Part shown: in pieces, positions 9,514 to 18,172 of the stretch | How positions within the stretch are numbered: the stretch's first letter is position 1 | Layout of the letters: each line of letters starts with the position of its first letter | Source of the DNA: an uncultured Litoreibacter sp. | Lineage (GTDB): Bacteria > Pseudomonadota > Alphaproteobacteria > Rhodobacterales > Rhodobacteraceae | Length of the DNA stretch: 64,000 nucleotides | Assembly: GCA_947493265.1 (NCBI GenBank) | Contig: CANLQL010000004.1 | Location: 496,001 to 560,000, forward strand | Reading direction: 5' to 3' | Position numbers and translations under genes: made by a program | Notes under the pieces: model-generated | What the model was told of the DNA's origin: nothing | What the model saw: only the letters and a program-made list of their open reading frames with translations | The model's database searches: none

Positions 9514-9624
9514 GGCCCCTCCTTCGCTTTGATCAGCGTCGCAGGGAAACACCGCTTGGCCAAGCGAAAAAGATGGAAGTCACGGTGTATTCTCCGCTAG
9601 ATAATCATAGCGGGAGGCATTGGC
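9514..9624. promoter_or_regulatory. Divergent promoter region of the oxidoreductase run and uxaC
   Basis: A 111-base gap separating two divergent operons of apparently related function. It must hold both promoters. On the plus side, GGGAGG at 9611-9616 is the ribosome site of uxaC. The central feature is a perfect 14-base palindrome, annotated separately. I could not place -35/-10 boxes confidently. Confidence 0.5.
9553..9566. promoter_or_regulatory. Perfect palindrome CGCTTGGCCAAGCG, candidate operator
   Basis: A 14-base perfect inverted repeat midway between the divergent oxidoreductase and uxaC operons. Its length and symmetry suit a dimeric repressor such as a LacI- or GntR-type regulator, families that commonly control hexuronate genes. 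No regulator gene of either family is present in the window, so the cognate protein is unknown. Confidence 0.45.
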
Positions 9625-10995
9625 ATGAGCATCAAATTTAACGGACTGGCGCAAGAGCTTTACGAAGGCATCGCCACCGATCCGATTGTGTCCCCACACG
9701 GGCATTGCGATCCGTCCTGGTTTTCTGAAAACCAGCGCTTTTCCGACCCCGCACAATTGCTGGTCGTGCCGGATCACTACGTGTTTCGGATGCTCTACTC
9801 GCAGGGTGTATCGATGGAAGATCTGGGGATTGGTGTTCCAGCGAACCAAGCAGACCCTCGCGCAATCTTTCGTAAATTCGCGACGGCATGGCCGCTGTTT
9901 CTGGGCACCCCAAGCCGTCTATGGATCGAATTCGTTCTGCAGAACACGCTAGAAATTTCGACCCCGTTGAGCACTGAAACCGCAGATCAAATTTATGACG
10001 ATATCGAAGAAAAACTGGCCAGCAGCGCCTTTCTTCCCCGCGAATTGTTTGACCGTTTCGGGATCGAGGTTTTGGCGACAACAGACAGCGCGTTGGATGA
10101 TCTTGGGCACCATGACACGATCAGGGAAAGCGGTTGGGCTGGCAGAGTGGTTCCAACGTTCCGCCCAGACGCGTTGCTTGACCCGCACCATAGCTACTAC
10201 CTCGCAAGTATCGCTGAACTTGCCGATGTAGCAGGCGAAGAGATCGGTGATTTCCGAACCTACCGTGACGCGTTGCGCATGCGACGCGCATATTTCAAAT
10301 CCAAAGGGGCCACCGCAACCGATCACGCAATTGATCACCTGCACACGGAGTGGCTTTCGGTAGGTGATCGGGAGCGTTTGTTCGGTGCAAGTCTTCGCGC
10401 GGAATTGACACCTGCTGAGGCCGCGTGTTTCCACGGGCATATGTTGATTGAAATGGCGCAGATGTCTGTGGAAGACGGGTTGGTGATGCAGTTGCACGTA
10501 GGTTCCAAGCGTAACACGAATGACGCGGTATTTGAGAAATTCGGTCGTGACAAGGGCGCGGATATTCCACTGGCAACCAACTGGGTGGAAGGGTTGGCCG
10601 CCTTGTTGAACCGGGTCGGAAACTCACCCGATCTTACCCTGATCCTGTTCACACTTGATGAAACAACCTACGCTCGGGAGCTCGCCCCGATGGCGGGGCA
10701 TTGGCCATGCCTGCGGATCGGTCCGCCGTGGTGGTTTCACGACAGTCCGAACGGGATAGCGCGCTATTTTGATCAAGTTGTCGAAACCGCGGGCTATCAA
10801 AACCTTGCCGGGTTCAACGATGATACGCGGGCGTTCCTTTCCATTCCTGCCCGACACGATATGTGGCGAAAGTCCGTTGGGTTGCATTTGGCAAATCAGG
10901 TCGCCGCAGGATACTTCAACCGGGACGATGCCGAAATGCTGGCCAAGCAATTGTCGACAGAGCTTGCGCGCAAGGCCTATCGGTTGGAAATCTGA
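9625..10995 (+). CDS. uxaC: Glucuronate isomerase
   Basis: A 456-residue UxaC-family protein. It isomerises D-glucuronate to D-fructuronate and D-galacturonate to D-tagaturonate, the first step of the isomerase pathway. The family sits in the amidohydrolase superfamily; the metal-site HxH is H25-G-H27 in SPHGHCDPSW. Other recognisable segments are LATTDSALDDL and MQLHVGSKRNTN. GGGAGG precedes the ATG. The stop overlaps the start of the next gene by one base (TGATG at 10993-10997), indicating translational coupling with the uronate reductase. Cytoplasmic; its substrate probably enters through the TRAP transporter at 19-22.7 kb. Confidence 0.93.
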   Translation: MSIKFNGLAQELYEGIATDPIVSPHGHCDPSWFSENQRFSDPAQLLVVPDHYVFRMLYSQGVSMEDLGIGVPANQADPRAIFRKFATAWPLFLGTPSRLWIEFVLQNTLEISTPLSTETADQIYDDIEEKLASSAFLPRELFDRFGIEVLATTDSALDDLGHHDTIRESGWAGRVVPTFRPDALLDPHHSYYLASIAELADVAGEEIGDFRTYRDALRMRRAYFKSKGATATDHAIDHLHTEWLSVGDRERLFGASLRAELTPAEAACFHGHMLIEMAQMSVEDGLVMQLHVGSKRNTNDAVFEKFGRDKGADIPLATNWVEGLAALLNRVGNSPDLTLILFTLDETTYARELAPMAGHWPCLRIGPPWWFHDSPNGIARYFDQVVETAGYQNLAGFNDDTRAFLSIPARHDMWRKSVGLHLANQVAAGYFNRDDAEMLAKQLSTELARKAYRLEI

Positions 10996-12242
10996 TGGGG
11001 CGCGTTCTGCATTTTGGCGTCGGCAACTTCTTCCGCGCACATCAGGCTTGGTATATCTGGAAGGCTGGCGGGTGGACGGTAACAGGCGTCTCCCTGCAAT
11101 CTTCGCGGATGCGTGATCAGCTTTCCGGACAAGGTTTTTCCTACAATCTGGTGACACAAGATCGCGCTGAAAATCGGGTAGAACGCATAGATGTTCTGAG
11201 CGATATTCTGGTGGCCCCAGAAAACCCTGCTGCTGTCTTGGATCAGATCAAAGACCCAGGGGTCGAGATTATTTCCGCCACAGTGACCGAGAAGGGCTAT
11301 CACTTAACTCCGGACGGATGCTTGAACTTCGATGACCCTGATATTGCGCATGATTTGCAAAATGAGTCGCCAAAAACACTGATCGGTTATCTCGCGCGGG
11401 GCCTAGATGACCGCACACATCCGGTGACCGTCCTGAGCTGTGACAACAGATCTGAAAACGGTGAAACCCTTCGAAGAGCCGTGGTCGAATTTGCAGAACG
11501 TGCGCATTTGAAAGACCCCCAAGATGTCGCCCGCTTTCCAAACGCGATGGTTGACCGGATAACACCAGCGACGACACCTGATCTGATCTCAATGCTGCAG
11601 GACCAAGGTATCGAAGACATATCCCCCGTCCCGACGGAGCCGTTTTCCGAATGGGTCATCGAAGACAATTTCGCTGCGGGGAAGCCTGATTGGACAAGGC
11701 ATGGAGTGCAAATGGTCCATGATGTCACTGGCCATGAGCTCCGCAAATTGCGGATGCTCAATGGTGCGCATTCTTATCTGGCTTATGCTGGAACGCTTGC
11801 GGGCTTTGACTTTGTTCATGAGGCGGTCATGGACCCAACCTTGCGCAAGGGCGCTACGGGTCTCATGGCTGAAGCCGCCGAGACGCTTGGTCCAGACATA
11901 AAAAAACAGGCGGTGGTTTATGCGTGCGATCTGATCCAGCGGTTTGAAAACCCGGCGCTTCGTCATTCCCTTCGCCAGATTGCGAATGATGGCAGTGAAA
12001 AAATCCGCTATCGCGTTCTTGATACGCTAACGGCGCGCGCAGATGCTGGTTTGAAATCGCCGCGATTATCTGCAGCCTTCAATGCTTGGGTCGATTTCTG
12101 CGTGGCTGAAACGCAGGCTGGACGGGCTCTAAACGATCCCCGTGCAGACGCGATTGCAAATGCCTGTCGGTCTGCTGATCCATTGGCTGAGATTTCATCG
12201 CTGCTTGGGTTTGATCCCAATTTGTTGGACGCGGAAGCCTAG
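10995..12242 (+). CDS. Mannitol dehydrogenase family: fructuronate/tagaturonate reductase
   Basis: A 415-residue polyol-specific long-chain dehydrogenase. It opens GRVLHFGVGNFFRAHQAWY and carries VTEKGYHL, LSCDN and the catalytic segment KLRMLNGAHSYLAYAG. In the isomerase pathway such enzymes reduce fructuronate to mannonate (UxuB) or tagaturonate to altronate (UxaB). The window has an altronate dehydratase (uxaA) and no recognisable mannonate dehydratase, so tagaturonate reduction would fit, but the family sequence alone does not decide it. It is shorter than the E. coli enzymes (about 480 residues). It is coupled to uxaC by a one-base overlap and interlocked at its stop with kdgK (CTAG at 12239-12242). 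Confidence 0.85.
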   Translation: MGRVLHFGVGNFFRAHQAWYIWKAGGWTVTGVSLQSSRMRDQLSGQGFSYNLVTQDRAENRVERIDVLSDILVAPENPAAVLDQIKDPGVEIISATVTEKGYHLTPDGCLNFDDPDIAHDLQNESPKTLIGYLARGLDDRTHPVTVLSCDNRSENGETLRRAVVEFAERAHLKDPQDVARFPNAMVDRITPATTPDLISMLQDQGIEDISPVPTEPFSEWVIEDNFAAGKPDWTRHGVQMVHDVTGHELRKLRMLNGAHSYLAYAGTLAGFDFVHEAVMDPTLRKGATGLMAEAAETLGPDIKKQAVVYACDLIQRFENPALRHSLRQIANDGSEKIRYRVLDTLTARADAGLKSPRLSAAFNAWVDFCVAETQAGRALNDPRADAIANACRSADPLAEISSLLGFDPNLLDAEA

Positions 12243-13144
12243 GCCTTCGGGATAATTGCCCCTTTGTGCTGCACGACTTCGCGCGCGCAATTGTGCCCTG
12301 CCAGCAACGCATCTGCTTGCGACGCACCACGCAAGTAGGCTGACAGATAACCACCGTTGAAGCTGTCACCTGCGGCTGTTGAGTCCACGACTTTCGGTGC
12401 GGCTGGATAGTCTTGCACACAAGGGTCAGCACTCAGGGATTTTGGACCCCCAGCTCCACATTTCAAAGCCCCTTCTGTTAGGCGATAAGATTTCAAGCGG
12501 TCGAAGGCGGCCTGCTCAGTTGGGTCACCGAACAGGTCCATCTCGTCATCCACGGAAGGCAGCCCGATATCTGTGATCTTCCACACCGCCGCAACATCAC
12601 GCTGCGCGTCCGCGATGCTGGTCCAAAGACGCGGGCGGTAATTGCTGTCGAACGCGATGCGCCCGCCCGTCTTTTTCTTGTACTTGGGCAACCACTCAAT
12701 GAATTCCAACCGCATGGTAACCGGTAAAATCGCCAGCGAAATTGCAGAGAAATATAGAACGTCATAGTCCATCAGAACGTCGAAGTTCGGCCCGGTGCCA
12801 TAGGAAAACATATCGCGTGCCGCTGCGGCGCTGCGCCAATAGCTGAACGACCGTTCGCCGGCATCATCAAGCGATATTGCGTAGAGGCCCGGAAACTTGT
12901 CTTCGGAGGTCTCAATCGCGCCAATCCCAATATCCTGACCCGCGATAAAATTCCGGATGCGCTGAGAAAACGCATCTTTCCCAAGCCGCGTGACATAGTC
13001 GACCGAAATCTCCTGAGCCCCTCTCTTGAGGTAGACTGCCGTGTTAAGCGTATCGCCCGCGACGTTCACCTTCGCATCTGCGTCATGTTCCCCGCCGACC
13101 ATCGAAAGTTCAATCATCGCCTCACCGATACATGCGACTTTCAT
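12239..13144 (-). CDS. kdgK: 2-keto-3-deoxygluconate kinase (PfkB family)
   Basis: A 301-residue PfkB-family kinase starting at the ATG at 13144, which overlaps the upstream stop by four bases. The N-terminal VACIGEAMIELS and substrate-binding AGDTLNTAVYLKRG match 2-keto-3-deoxygluconate kinases. STAAGDSFNGGYLSAYLRG contains the catalytic aspartate and anion hole. It phosphorylates KDG to KDPG with ATP, closing the uronate route begun by uxaC, the reductase and uxaA. A KDPG aldolase is not in the window. It is the last gene of the long minus-strand operon beginning at dctP. Confidence 0.88.
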   Translation of the reverse strand: MKVACIGEAMIELSMVGGEHDADAKVNVAGDTLNTAVYLKRGAQEISVDYVTRLGKDAFSQRIRNFIAGQDIGIGAIETSEDKFPGLYAISLDDAGERSFSYWRSAAAARDMFSYGTGPNFDVLMDYDVLYFSAISLAILPVTMRLEFIEWLPKYKKKTGGRIAFDSNYRPRLWTSIADAQRDVAAVWKITDIGLPSVDDEMDLFGDPTEQAAFDRLKSYRLTEGALKCGAGGPKSLSADPCVQDYPAAPKVVDSTAAGDSFNGGYLSAYLRGASQADALLAGHNCAREVVQHKGAIIPKA

Positions 13145-14028
13145 GCGGTTTCCTTCGTTCTCTTCCAAATGATGAGACCTGATAGAACAATCACGACCGC
13201 TCCTACAACCGTCCAAACATCAGGTACCTTACCGAAGACCAAGTAGCTGCTGATCGTCAGGTAGATCAGGAAGCTATAAGTGTAGGGCATCAAGGTGTTG
13301 GACGTCGCATAACCGTGGGCGCGTGTCAGAAGCTCGTGCCCGGCCCAGCCGAAGAAACCCACACCGAACAAAAGCGCCCAATCAAGGGGAGTATCCGGCG
13401 AACGCCACGTGACGATTGCAAACGGCAACAAGACAATTGTGCCCAGAAACCCCATGTAGAATTGCATCGTTTCAGCGGCGACAACACCCGACAATTTGCG
13501 CGTCAGGATCGAATAAAAGGCCAGTGAGAAGGCATTATAGAGCGACAAGAGAGCGGCCCAATGAAAGGTCTCTCCGAAGGGACGGATGACGACCAGAACA
13601 CCTGCAAAGCCTAGAAAGATGGCAAACCAGCGCCACGGGCCCACCTTTTCGCCCAAAAGTGGTCCGGCAAGCGCGCAGACGATAATAGGCGAAGAAAACA
13701 TGATCGAAGCGGTGACTGTCAGCGATATGTACTGAAGTGCAATGAAGTTGAATGCCGTCGACGAGATCAACAACCCCGAACGAATTATGACCAGAAACGC
13801 ATGTTTCGTCGCAAACATGTCCCGGCTAATTCCGCCACGAAACATCAAAGCCGTGCTGATTGCCATGTGTCCGACATATCGCATGAATGCCAGCTGCAAC
13901 GATGGAATTCCGACGACCAGAAGCCAGGCGACAGAGGTATCGATCAGCGAGAAAAAGAACCACGCCAGCAGGATCATGACAATACCAAGGCTGGCCTTGT
14001 CCTCGCGGGCGCGGGCGGCGACGGCCAT
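13141..14028 (-). CDS. EamA/DMT-family membrane transporter
   Basis: A 295-residue protein with about ten hydrophobic helices in two EamA repeats. The first spans roughly residues 10-145 (ending LVVIRPFGE); the second covers the remainder and ends in a basic tail. The family comprises drug/metabolite exporters with broad or unknown substrates. It overlaps kdgK by four bases and lies two bases after the preceding reductase, so it is embedded in the sugar-acid operon. Export of a pathway intermediate or a by-product such as an organic acid is a guess from position only. Confidence 0.8.
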   Translation of the reverse strand: MAVAARAREDKASLGIVMILLAWFFFSLIDTSVAWLLVVGIPSLQLAFMRYVGHMAISTALMFRGGISRDMFATKHAFLVIIRSGLLISSTAFNFIALQYISLTVTASIMFSSPIIVCALAGPLLGEKVGPWRWFAIFLGFAGVLVVIRPFGETFHWAALLSLYNAFSLAFYSILTRKLSGVVAAETMQFYMGFLGTIVLLPFAIVTWRSPDTPLDWALLFGVGFFGWAGHELLTRAHGYATSNTLMPYTYSFLIYLTISSYLVFGKVPDVWTVVGAVVIVLSGLIIWKRTKETA

Positions 14029-14030
14029 CC

Positions 14031-14918
14031 CTAGCTACGGTATCGTTCGGCGAAAAAGTCGACCATTTGCGATACCATATCTTCGCCGCGCCCCTCCTCG
14101 ACAGCGGTTCTCAGGGCAGTCAGCGCTGATTTAGCCATGATACTGTCAACATTCGCGTCTGAGGCCATCTGGTCATAATACCCGACATCTTTCGCCGCGT
14201 TCTTGATCGCAAAAGCCAGCTGTGCCGGGTCACCGTCTACACCGTATCCCTTGACGAAATCCATCATTCCGGAATGCAGCGGGCCTGCCGACATCACGTC
14301 ATAAAGCGCTTTCCTGTCGATCCCGGCCACATCCGCCATACCGAACGCTTCAGCCATCGCGTTGGCGACAGTCATGCCAAAGAAATTATTGATCAACTTG
14401 ATGGTGTGGCCAGAGCCCAGCGCCCCGAGATGAAAAACGTTCTCGCCAAGGTCTTTGAGAACCGGTTCCACCACCTCAAACGCGGCCTTGTCGCCCGCGC
14501 ACATGATGTTGAGCAAACCGTCTTTGGCATGTTCCGGGGTGCGGCCCAGAGGGGCATCCAGATAGTCCCCACCAGCGGCCTTGGTCTGTTCCCCCAACAT
14601 ACGGGTGGAGGCAGGCAGCGACGTTCCGAAATCAATTACAACTGCTTCGGGTTGCAGACCGGCGATCACGCCATCATCCCCTTGCATCCGCCCTTCGACA
14701 GAAGCGGACGTGTCCATGCACAGCATGACGATATCGGACGCTGCAGCAACATCGCGCGCAGTCGCCACTTCGACAGCACCCCTTGCAACCGCTGCATCAA
14801 TCCGCGGCCGGGATCGGTTTGCTGTGATTGTCACCGGGTAGCCAAGGTCCTGCAGGCGACCCACCATCGCAGCCCCCATCAATCCAAGTCCGATAAATCC
14901 GATTTCGGGTTTGCTCAT
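14031..14918 (-). CDS. Beta-hydroxyacid dehydrogenase, tartronate-semialdehyde-reductase/GarR-like
   Basis: A 295-residue 3-hydroxyisobutyrate-dehydrogenase-family protein. It has the NAD(P)-binding GFIGLGLMGAAM, the substrate-binding APLGRTPEHAKDG and the catalytic lysine in GSGHTIKLINNFFG. Relatives in sugar-acid clusters (GarR, GlxR) reduce tartronate semialdehyde to glycerate. No tartronate-semialdehyde-producing aldolase is visible here, so another short hydroxyacid or aldehyde could be the substrate. It lies 12 bases after the PhyH-1 gene and two bases before the transporter, on the operon strand. Confidence 0.8.
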   Translation of the reverse strand: MSKPEIGFIGLGLMGAAMVGRLQDLGYPVTITANRSRPRIDAAVARGAVEVATARDVAAASDIVMLCMDTSASVEGRMQGDDGVIAGLQPEAVVIDFGTSLPASTRMLGEQTKAAGGDYLDAPLGRTPEHAKDGLLNIMCAGDKAAFEVVEPVLKDLGENVFHLGALGSGHTIKLINNFFGMTVANAMAEAFGMADVAGIDRKALYDVMSAGPLHSGMMDFVKGYGVDGDPAQLAFAIKNAAKDVGYYDQMASDANVDSIMAKSALTALRTAVEEGRGEDMVSQMVDFFAERYRS

Positions 14919-14930
14919 TTCTGTTTCCTT

Positions 14931-15821
14931 TCAGGATTTGGCGACATCAAATGCGCGCGTCTTCAGACCCTTCTGGATCTCGTAGATTGAGATAGCGACA
15001 TTTGGTTGAGGTTGGGGAATGCGCACGGGGATATCTTCCAGACGCGGGTTCAACGTCGTCTCTCCACATAGCATTCTTTTGTTATAGTCTTCGATGCCCG
15101 ACCATTGCGTCATAGACCCCATGATCGGAAAGGCGTCTGCCGCCATCATCTCGTAAAACAGGATGCGGCGGGGGCTATCTGAGACGTTTAACGCCGAGCC
15201 GTGGATGATCCGTCCGTGGTGGATCGACATACTGCCCGCTGGGCCCGTCAACTTCACCGCGTCTTTCACATCCAGACCGTTTTCATGCGGCAACATCGCC
15301 CCGGCGAAGACACCGTCGACGTGATGATCATAGACCGGTCCTTTATGGCTGCCCGGAAAGACCATTAGCGGTCCGTTTTCTTCGGCCATATCGTCTATGC
15401 AAATTCCGATCGCCAGAATGTCATCGTTCGTATGCGGGTAGAACGCATAGTCCTGGTGCCATTCGACGGCCGCACCGTAGCCCGCTGACTTCATGTTCAA
15501 CTTGGTTGTATGGAGCCTTAGATCTGGTCCGATAAGATCCCGTGCTGGTCCCAGAACATGGTCGGAATACATCAACTCCCGCATGACATCGCTTGTCGTG
15601 TGGGGCAATTTAATCCGGCGGACGCGCGGGTCTTCCTGCGTGTGCGTGTCCTCCAGATCGATCCGATCATTTGAGGCGGTCATGTCTTTCGCTTCCAGTT
15701 CAAACCTGGAAATTTCAGCACGAACTTTTTCAATCCACTCCATAGGTATCTGATTTTCCAGAACAAGATATCCGGTCTCGGCGTAGCGGTCCTTTTGCGT
15801 GGCAGTCAAAACTTCAGACAT
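14931..15821 (-). CDS. Phytanoyl-CoA dioxygenase family protein (PhyH-1)
   Basis: A 296-residue non-haem Fe(II)/2-oxoglutarate dioxygenase of the PhyH family. The facial triad is visible: H122 and D124 in EWHQDYAF, and H207 in GRIIHGSA, followed by R218/R219 for 2-oxoglutarate binding. ENGPLMVFPGSHKGP is the usual loop before the distal histidine. PhyH enzymes hydroxylate small metabolites or CoA esters. Its place between an AroE-like gene and a GarR-like gene in a uronate operon suggests it may oxidise or demethylate a sugar acid or related ligand, but this is inference. A second, distant PhyH gene lies in the same operon. Confidence 0.85.
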   Translation of the reverse strand: MSEVLTATQKDRYAETGYLVLENQIPMEWIEKVRAEISRFELEAKDMTASNDRIDLEDTHTQEDPRVRRIKLPHTTSDVMRELMYSDHVLGPARDLIGPDLRLHTTKLNMKSAGYGAAVEWHQDYAFYPHTNDDILAIGICIDDMAEENGPLMVFPGSHKGPVYDHHVDGVFAGAMLPHENGLDVKDAVKLTGPAGSMSIHHGRIIHGSALNVSDSPRRILFYEMMAADAFPIMGSMTQWSGIEDYNKRMLCGETTLNPRLEDIPVRIPQPQPNVAISIYEIQKGLKTRAFDVAKS

Positions 15822-15824
15822 GGG

Positions 15825-16655
15825 TTACTCCGGTCTTAAAGGGGCAAGAAGCGGAAGAATTTCGGCGTGGTTGGTCGAAAGCCCAGTATAGGCCTCAAAA
15901 GACCGTATCGCCATCGCACAAAAAAGCTCAAACCCGGATATACACTTGATGTTCTGGGGTTTTGCATCTTTCAAGAATTGGGTTTCGGGCGGTGTATAAA
16001 CAGCATCGAATACCCAGTCCTGCGGCCCGAGCCATGCTTTCTGAAACGCACTGCCCGCGTATTCGACCATCCCCAATACGGTCGCGTTAACCAACCCATT
16101 AGCGGATTTTGTCGCGGTTTCGAGGTCACTTTCCGCAATGACACTGCAATTTGCGCCAAGTTTTAAGGCCAGCGCTTCCGCGCGGTCTGTGGCCAGATCG
16201 TAGACGGATAGCTTGTGGCCAAGCTGGAGGAGTGCCGGTCCGATTGCTTCGGCAACCCCACCCGCGCCCATCATTAAGACCCGACCCGGTTTTTGGGTTT
16301 CTGCGTGCGCATGAAAGACAGACAGGATGCCGGAATAATCTGTATTGAAGCCTTTGATGCCGCCCGGAAAACGGACCGTGTTGCACGCTCCGAGATGCGC
16401 CGCTTCTTGATTCATCTGGTCGCCTACGAATTCACGTGCATAGGTTTTCCAGGGATGGGTCACCGTCATTCCGGTCCACCCGTCCAAGCGCGCCGCATCC
16501 AGCGTCGCGTCAAAATCAAACTCATCCGTGACCGCTGTGTCGATCAACGAAAAGTCCAATTCCCAACCATGCAGATCGCACATTATTTGCAGCGCGGCAG
16601 GCAACCGGGTTCGCGAAATATGTTCGCCGACAAGACCTGCCTGCAATACGTTCAC
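15825..16655 (-). CDS. Shikimate/quinate dehydrogenase family protein (AroE-like)
   Basis: A 276-residue AroE-fold protein starting at a GTG whose GTGA overlaps the uxaA stop (16652-16655). The catalytic lysine is K70 in TVTHPWKTYA, with N92 in GACNTV and D106 in FNTDYSG. The N-terminal substrate motif is HISRTRLP, with S14 and T16. This resembles the Ser-x-Thr arrangement I recall for catabolic quinate/shikimate dehydrogenases such as that of Corynebacterium, rather than the HSxSP of biosynthetic AroE. The nucleotide motif is MMGAGGVAEAI. Translational coupling to altronate dehydratase points to a catabolic role on a cyclic or linear polyhydroxy acid, not aromatic biosynthesis. Confidence 0.83.
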   Translation of the reverse strand: MNVLQAGLVGEHISRTRLPAALQIMCDLHGWELDFSLIDTAVTDEFDFDATLDAARLDGWTGMTVTHPWKTYAREFVGDQMNQEAAHLGACNTVRFPGGIKGFNTDYSGILSVFHAHAETQKPGRVLMMGAGGVAEAIGPALLQLGHKLSVYDLATDRAEALALKLGANCSVIAESDLETATKSANGLVNATVLGMVEYAGSAFQKAWLGPQDWVFDAVYTPPETQFLKDAKPQNIKCISGFELFCAMAIRSFEAYTGLSTNHAEILPLLAPLRPE

Positions 16656-18160
16656 ATCGTTGCTCCGATTTGCCAGGGCACAAATTCGTAGTCCCCGAGG
16701 CCCTGAGCTTCGGATTTCGTAGGTTCCCCTGATGCGACACGCAGAAACGCCTGATAAATCTCGCGCCCCATATCTTCGACGCTGACACCGTCTGTTAGAA
16801 TTGCGCCTGCGTTCACATCCATGTCTTCTGCCATGCGCGTGGCCATTTCCGTATTCGTCGCCACTTTGATCGTGGGCGCGGGTTTTGATCCAAAGGCTGA
16901 ACCGCGCCCCGTCGTGAAACACACAAGGTTGCAGCCGCCTGCGATCTGGCCGGTAACGGATGCCGGGTCATAGCCTGGGCTATCCATGAACGTAAACCCA
17001 CGCGCCGTGACTTCTTCGGCGTATTTGAAGACACCATTCAGCGGCGATGTGCCGCCTTTTGCTGACGCGCCCAAGGATTTCTCTAGGATCGTGGTTAGAC
17101 CACCCTTCTTGTTGCCGGGGCTGGGATTGTTGTCCATGGAGCCATTGTTGCGGGCGGTATATGCCTCCCACCACTTGACCAATCCGACAAGCTTTTCACC
17201 CACAGCAGGCGTGCTGGCGCGTTTGGTCAACAGATGCTCTGCACCATAAATCTCGGGGGTTTCTGCTAAGACACCGGTCCCACCTTGGGCCGCAAGAAGG
17301 TCACAGGCGTGTCCCAAGGCGGGGTTGGCAGTGATCCCTGACCACGCATCTGAACCACCGCATTGCAAAGCAACCGTCAGTTCCGAAACCGGACAAGGTT
17401 CGCGCGTCGCTTCATTTGCCAGAGGCAGCATTGCGCGGACTTTCTCAATACCCAAATCCACGGTGCGGCGCAGACCCGCAACATTTTGAATGTTCATCGT
17501 CTGAAAAAGCGGGCCTTGCTTCAGGCCGTAGGCTTCCAACAGCCAGTCAATCTGGTTCATCTCGCACCCGAGACCAACCATCAGAACGCCAGCGTGATTG
17601 GGATGACGGGCATAGCCCCACATCACACGCTGAAGTGCTTCGAAACCTTCGCCGTCGCCCGCCATGCCGCACCCTGTCCCATGGACAAAGGCGGCGACGC
17701 CGTCGACATTCGGAAAGTTTTCCAGCACGTCTGGCGTAAACGCATCGGCAATCATCCGGGCCGCCGTTGCAGAACAGTTCACTGAGGTGACGATTGCAAT
17801 GTAGTTTCGCGTGCCAACCCGGCCATTGTCGCGCTTGTACCCCATAAAGCTGTCGCGCGAGGCCTCAGGGACCATTTCCAGCGGCCTCAGATCCGTTCCA
17901 TATTCGTAGACAGTATCGGTGTTGCGGAACTCCAGATTGTGCGTGTGCACATGTGATCCGGCTGCGATGTCTTCGGCGGCATAGCCAATGATTTGCGCGT
18001 ATTTTCGGACCGGCATGCCTTTCTTGATATCACTGGTTGCGATTTTGTGACCGGTAGGTATCAGGCCAAGCGTTTGGACATCCTCCACAGCAATACCAGC
18101 TTCGATTGACCGAATGGCGGTGACGACATTGTCAGATGCATCAAGACGAACGTGGTTCAT
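16652..18160 (-). CDS. uxaA: Altronate dehydratase (UxaA family)
   Basis: A 502-residue UxaA/GarD-family hydro-lyase with an N-terminal SAF domain (first ~90 residues, ending HVHTHNLEF) joined to the catalytic domain. Family signatures are RVGTRNYIAIVTSVNCSA, LQCGGSDAWSGITANPALG and TTGRGSAFGSKPAPTIKVA. UxaA removes water from D-altronate to give 2-keto-3-deoxygluconate and needs iron. With uxaC, a uronate reductase and kdgK nearby it completes galacturonate to KDPG. Galactarate dehydratase is the main alternative in this family. It overlaps the AroE-like gene by four bases and sits 12 bases after PhyH-2. Confidence 0.88.
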   Translation of the reverse strand: MNHVRLDASDNVVTAIRSIEAGIAVEDVQTLGLIPTGHKIATSDIKKGMPVRKYAQIIGYAAEDIAAGSHVHTHNLEFRNTDTVYEYGTDLRPLEMVPEASRDSFMGYKRDNGRVGTRNYIAIVTSVNCSATAARMIADAFTPDVLENFPNVDGVAAFVHGTGCGMAGDGEGFEALQRVMWGYARHPNHAGVLMVGLGCEMNQIDWLLEAYGLKQGPLFQTMNIQNVAGLRRTVDLGIEKVRAMLPLANEATREPCPVSELTVALQCGGSDAWSGITANPALGHACDLLAAQGGTGVLAETPEIYGAEHLLTKRASTPAVGEKLVGLVKWWEAYTARNNGSMDNNPSPGNKKGGLTTILEKSLGASAKGGTSPLNGVFKYAEEVTARGFTFMDSPGYDPASVTGQIAGGCNLVCFTTGRGSAFGSKPAPTIKVATNTEMATRMAEDMDVNAGAILTDGVSVEDMGREIYQAFLRVASGEPTKSEAQGLGDYEFVPWQIGATM

Positions 18161-18172
18161 AATTGGACTTTC

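Noticed and set aside
10863-10994. Upstream extension of the uronate reductase frame
   Set aside because: It overlaps the uxaC end in another frame; the conserved N-terminus begins at 10995, in TGATG coupling with uxaC.
16656-16922. Upstream extension of the AroE-like frame
   Set aside because: The added 89 residues are Arg-rich and overlap uxaA in another frame. The GTG at 16655 matches the family N-terminus.
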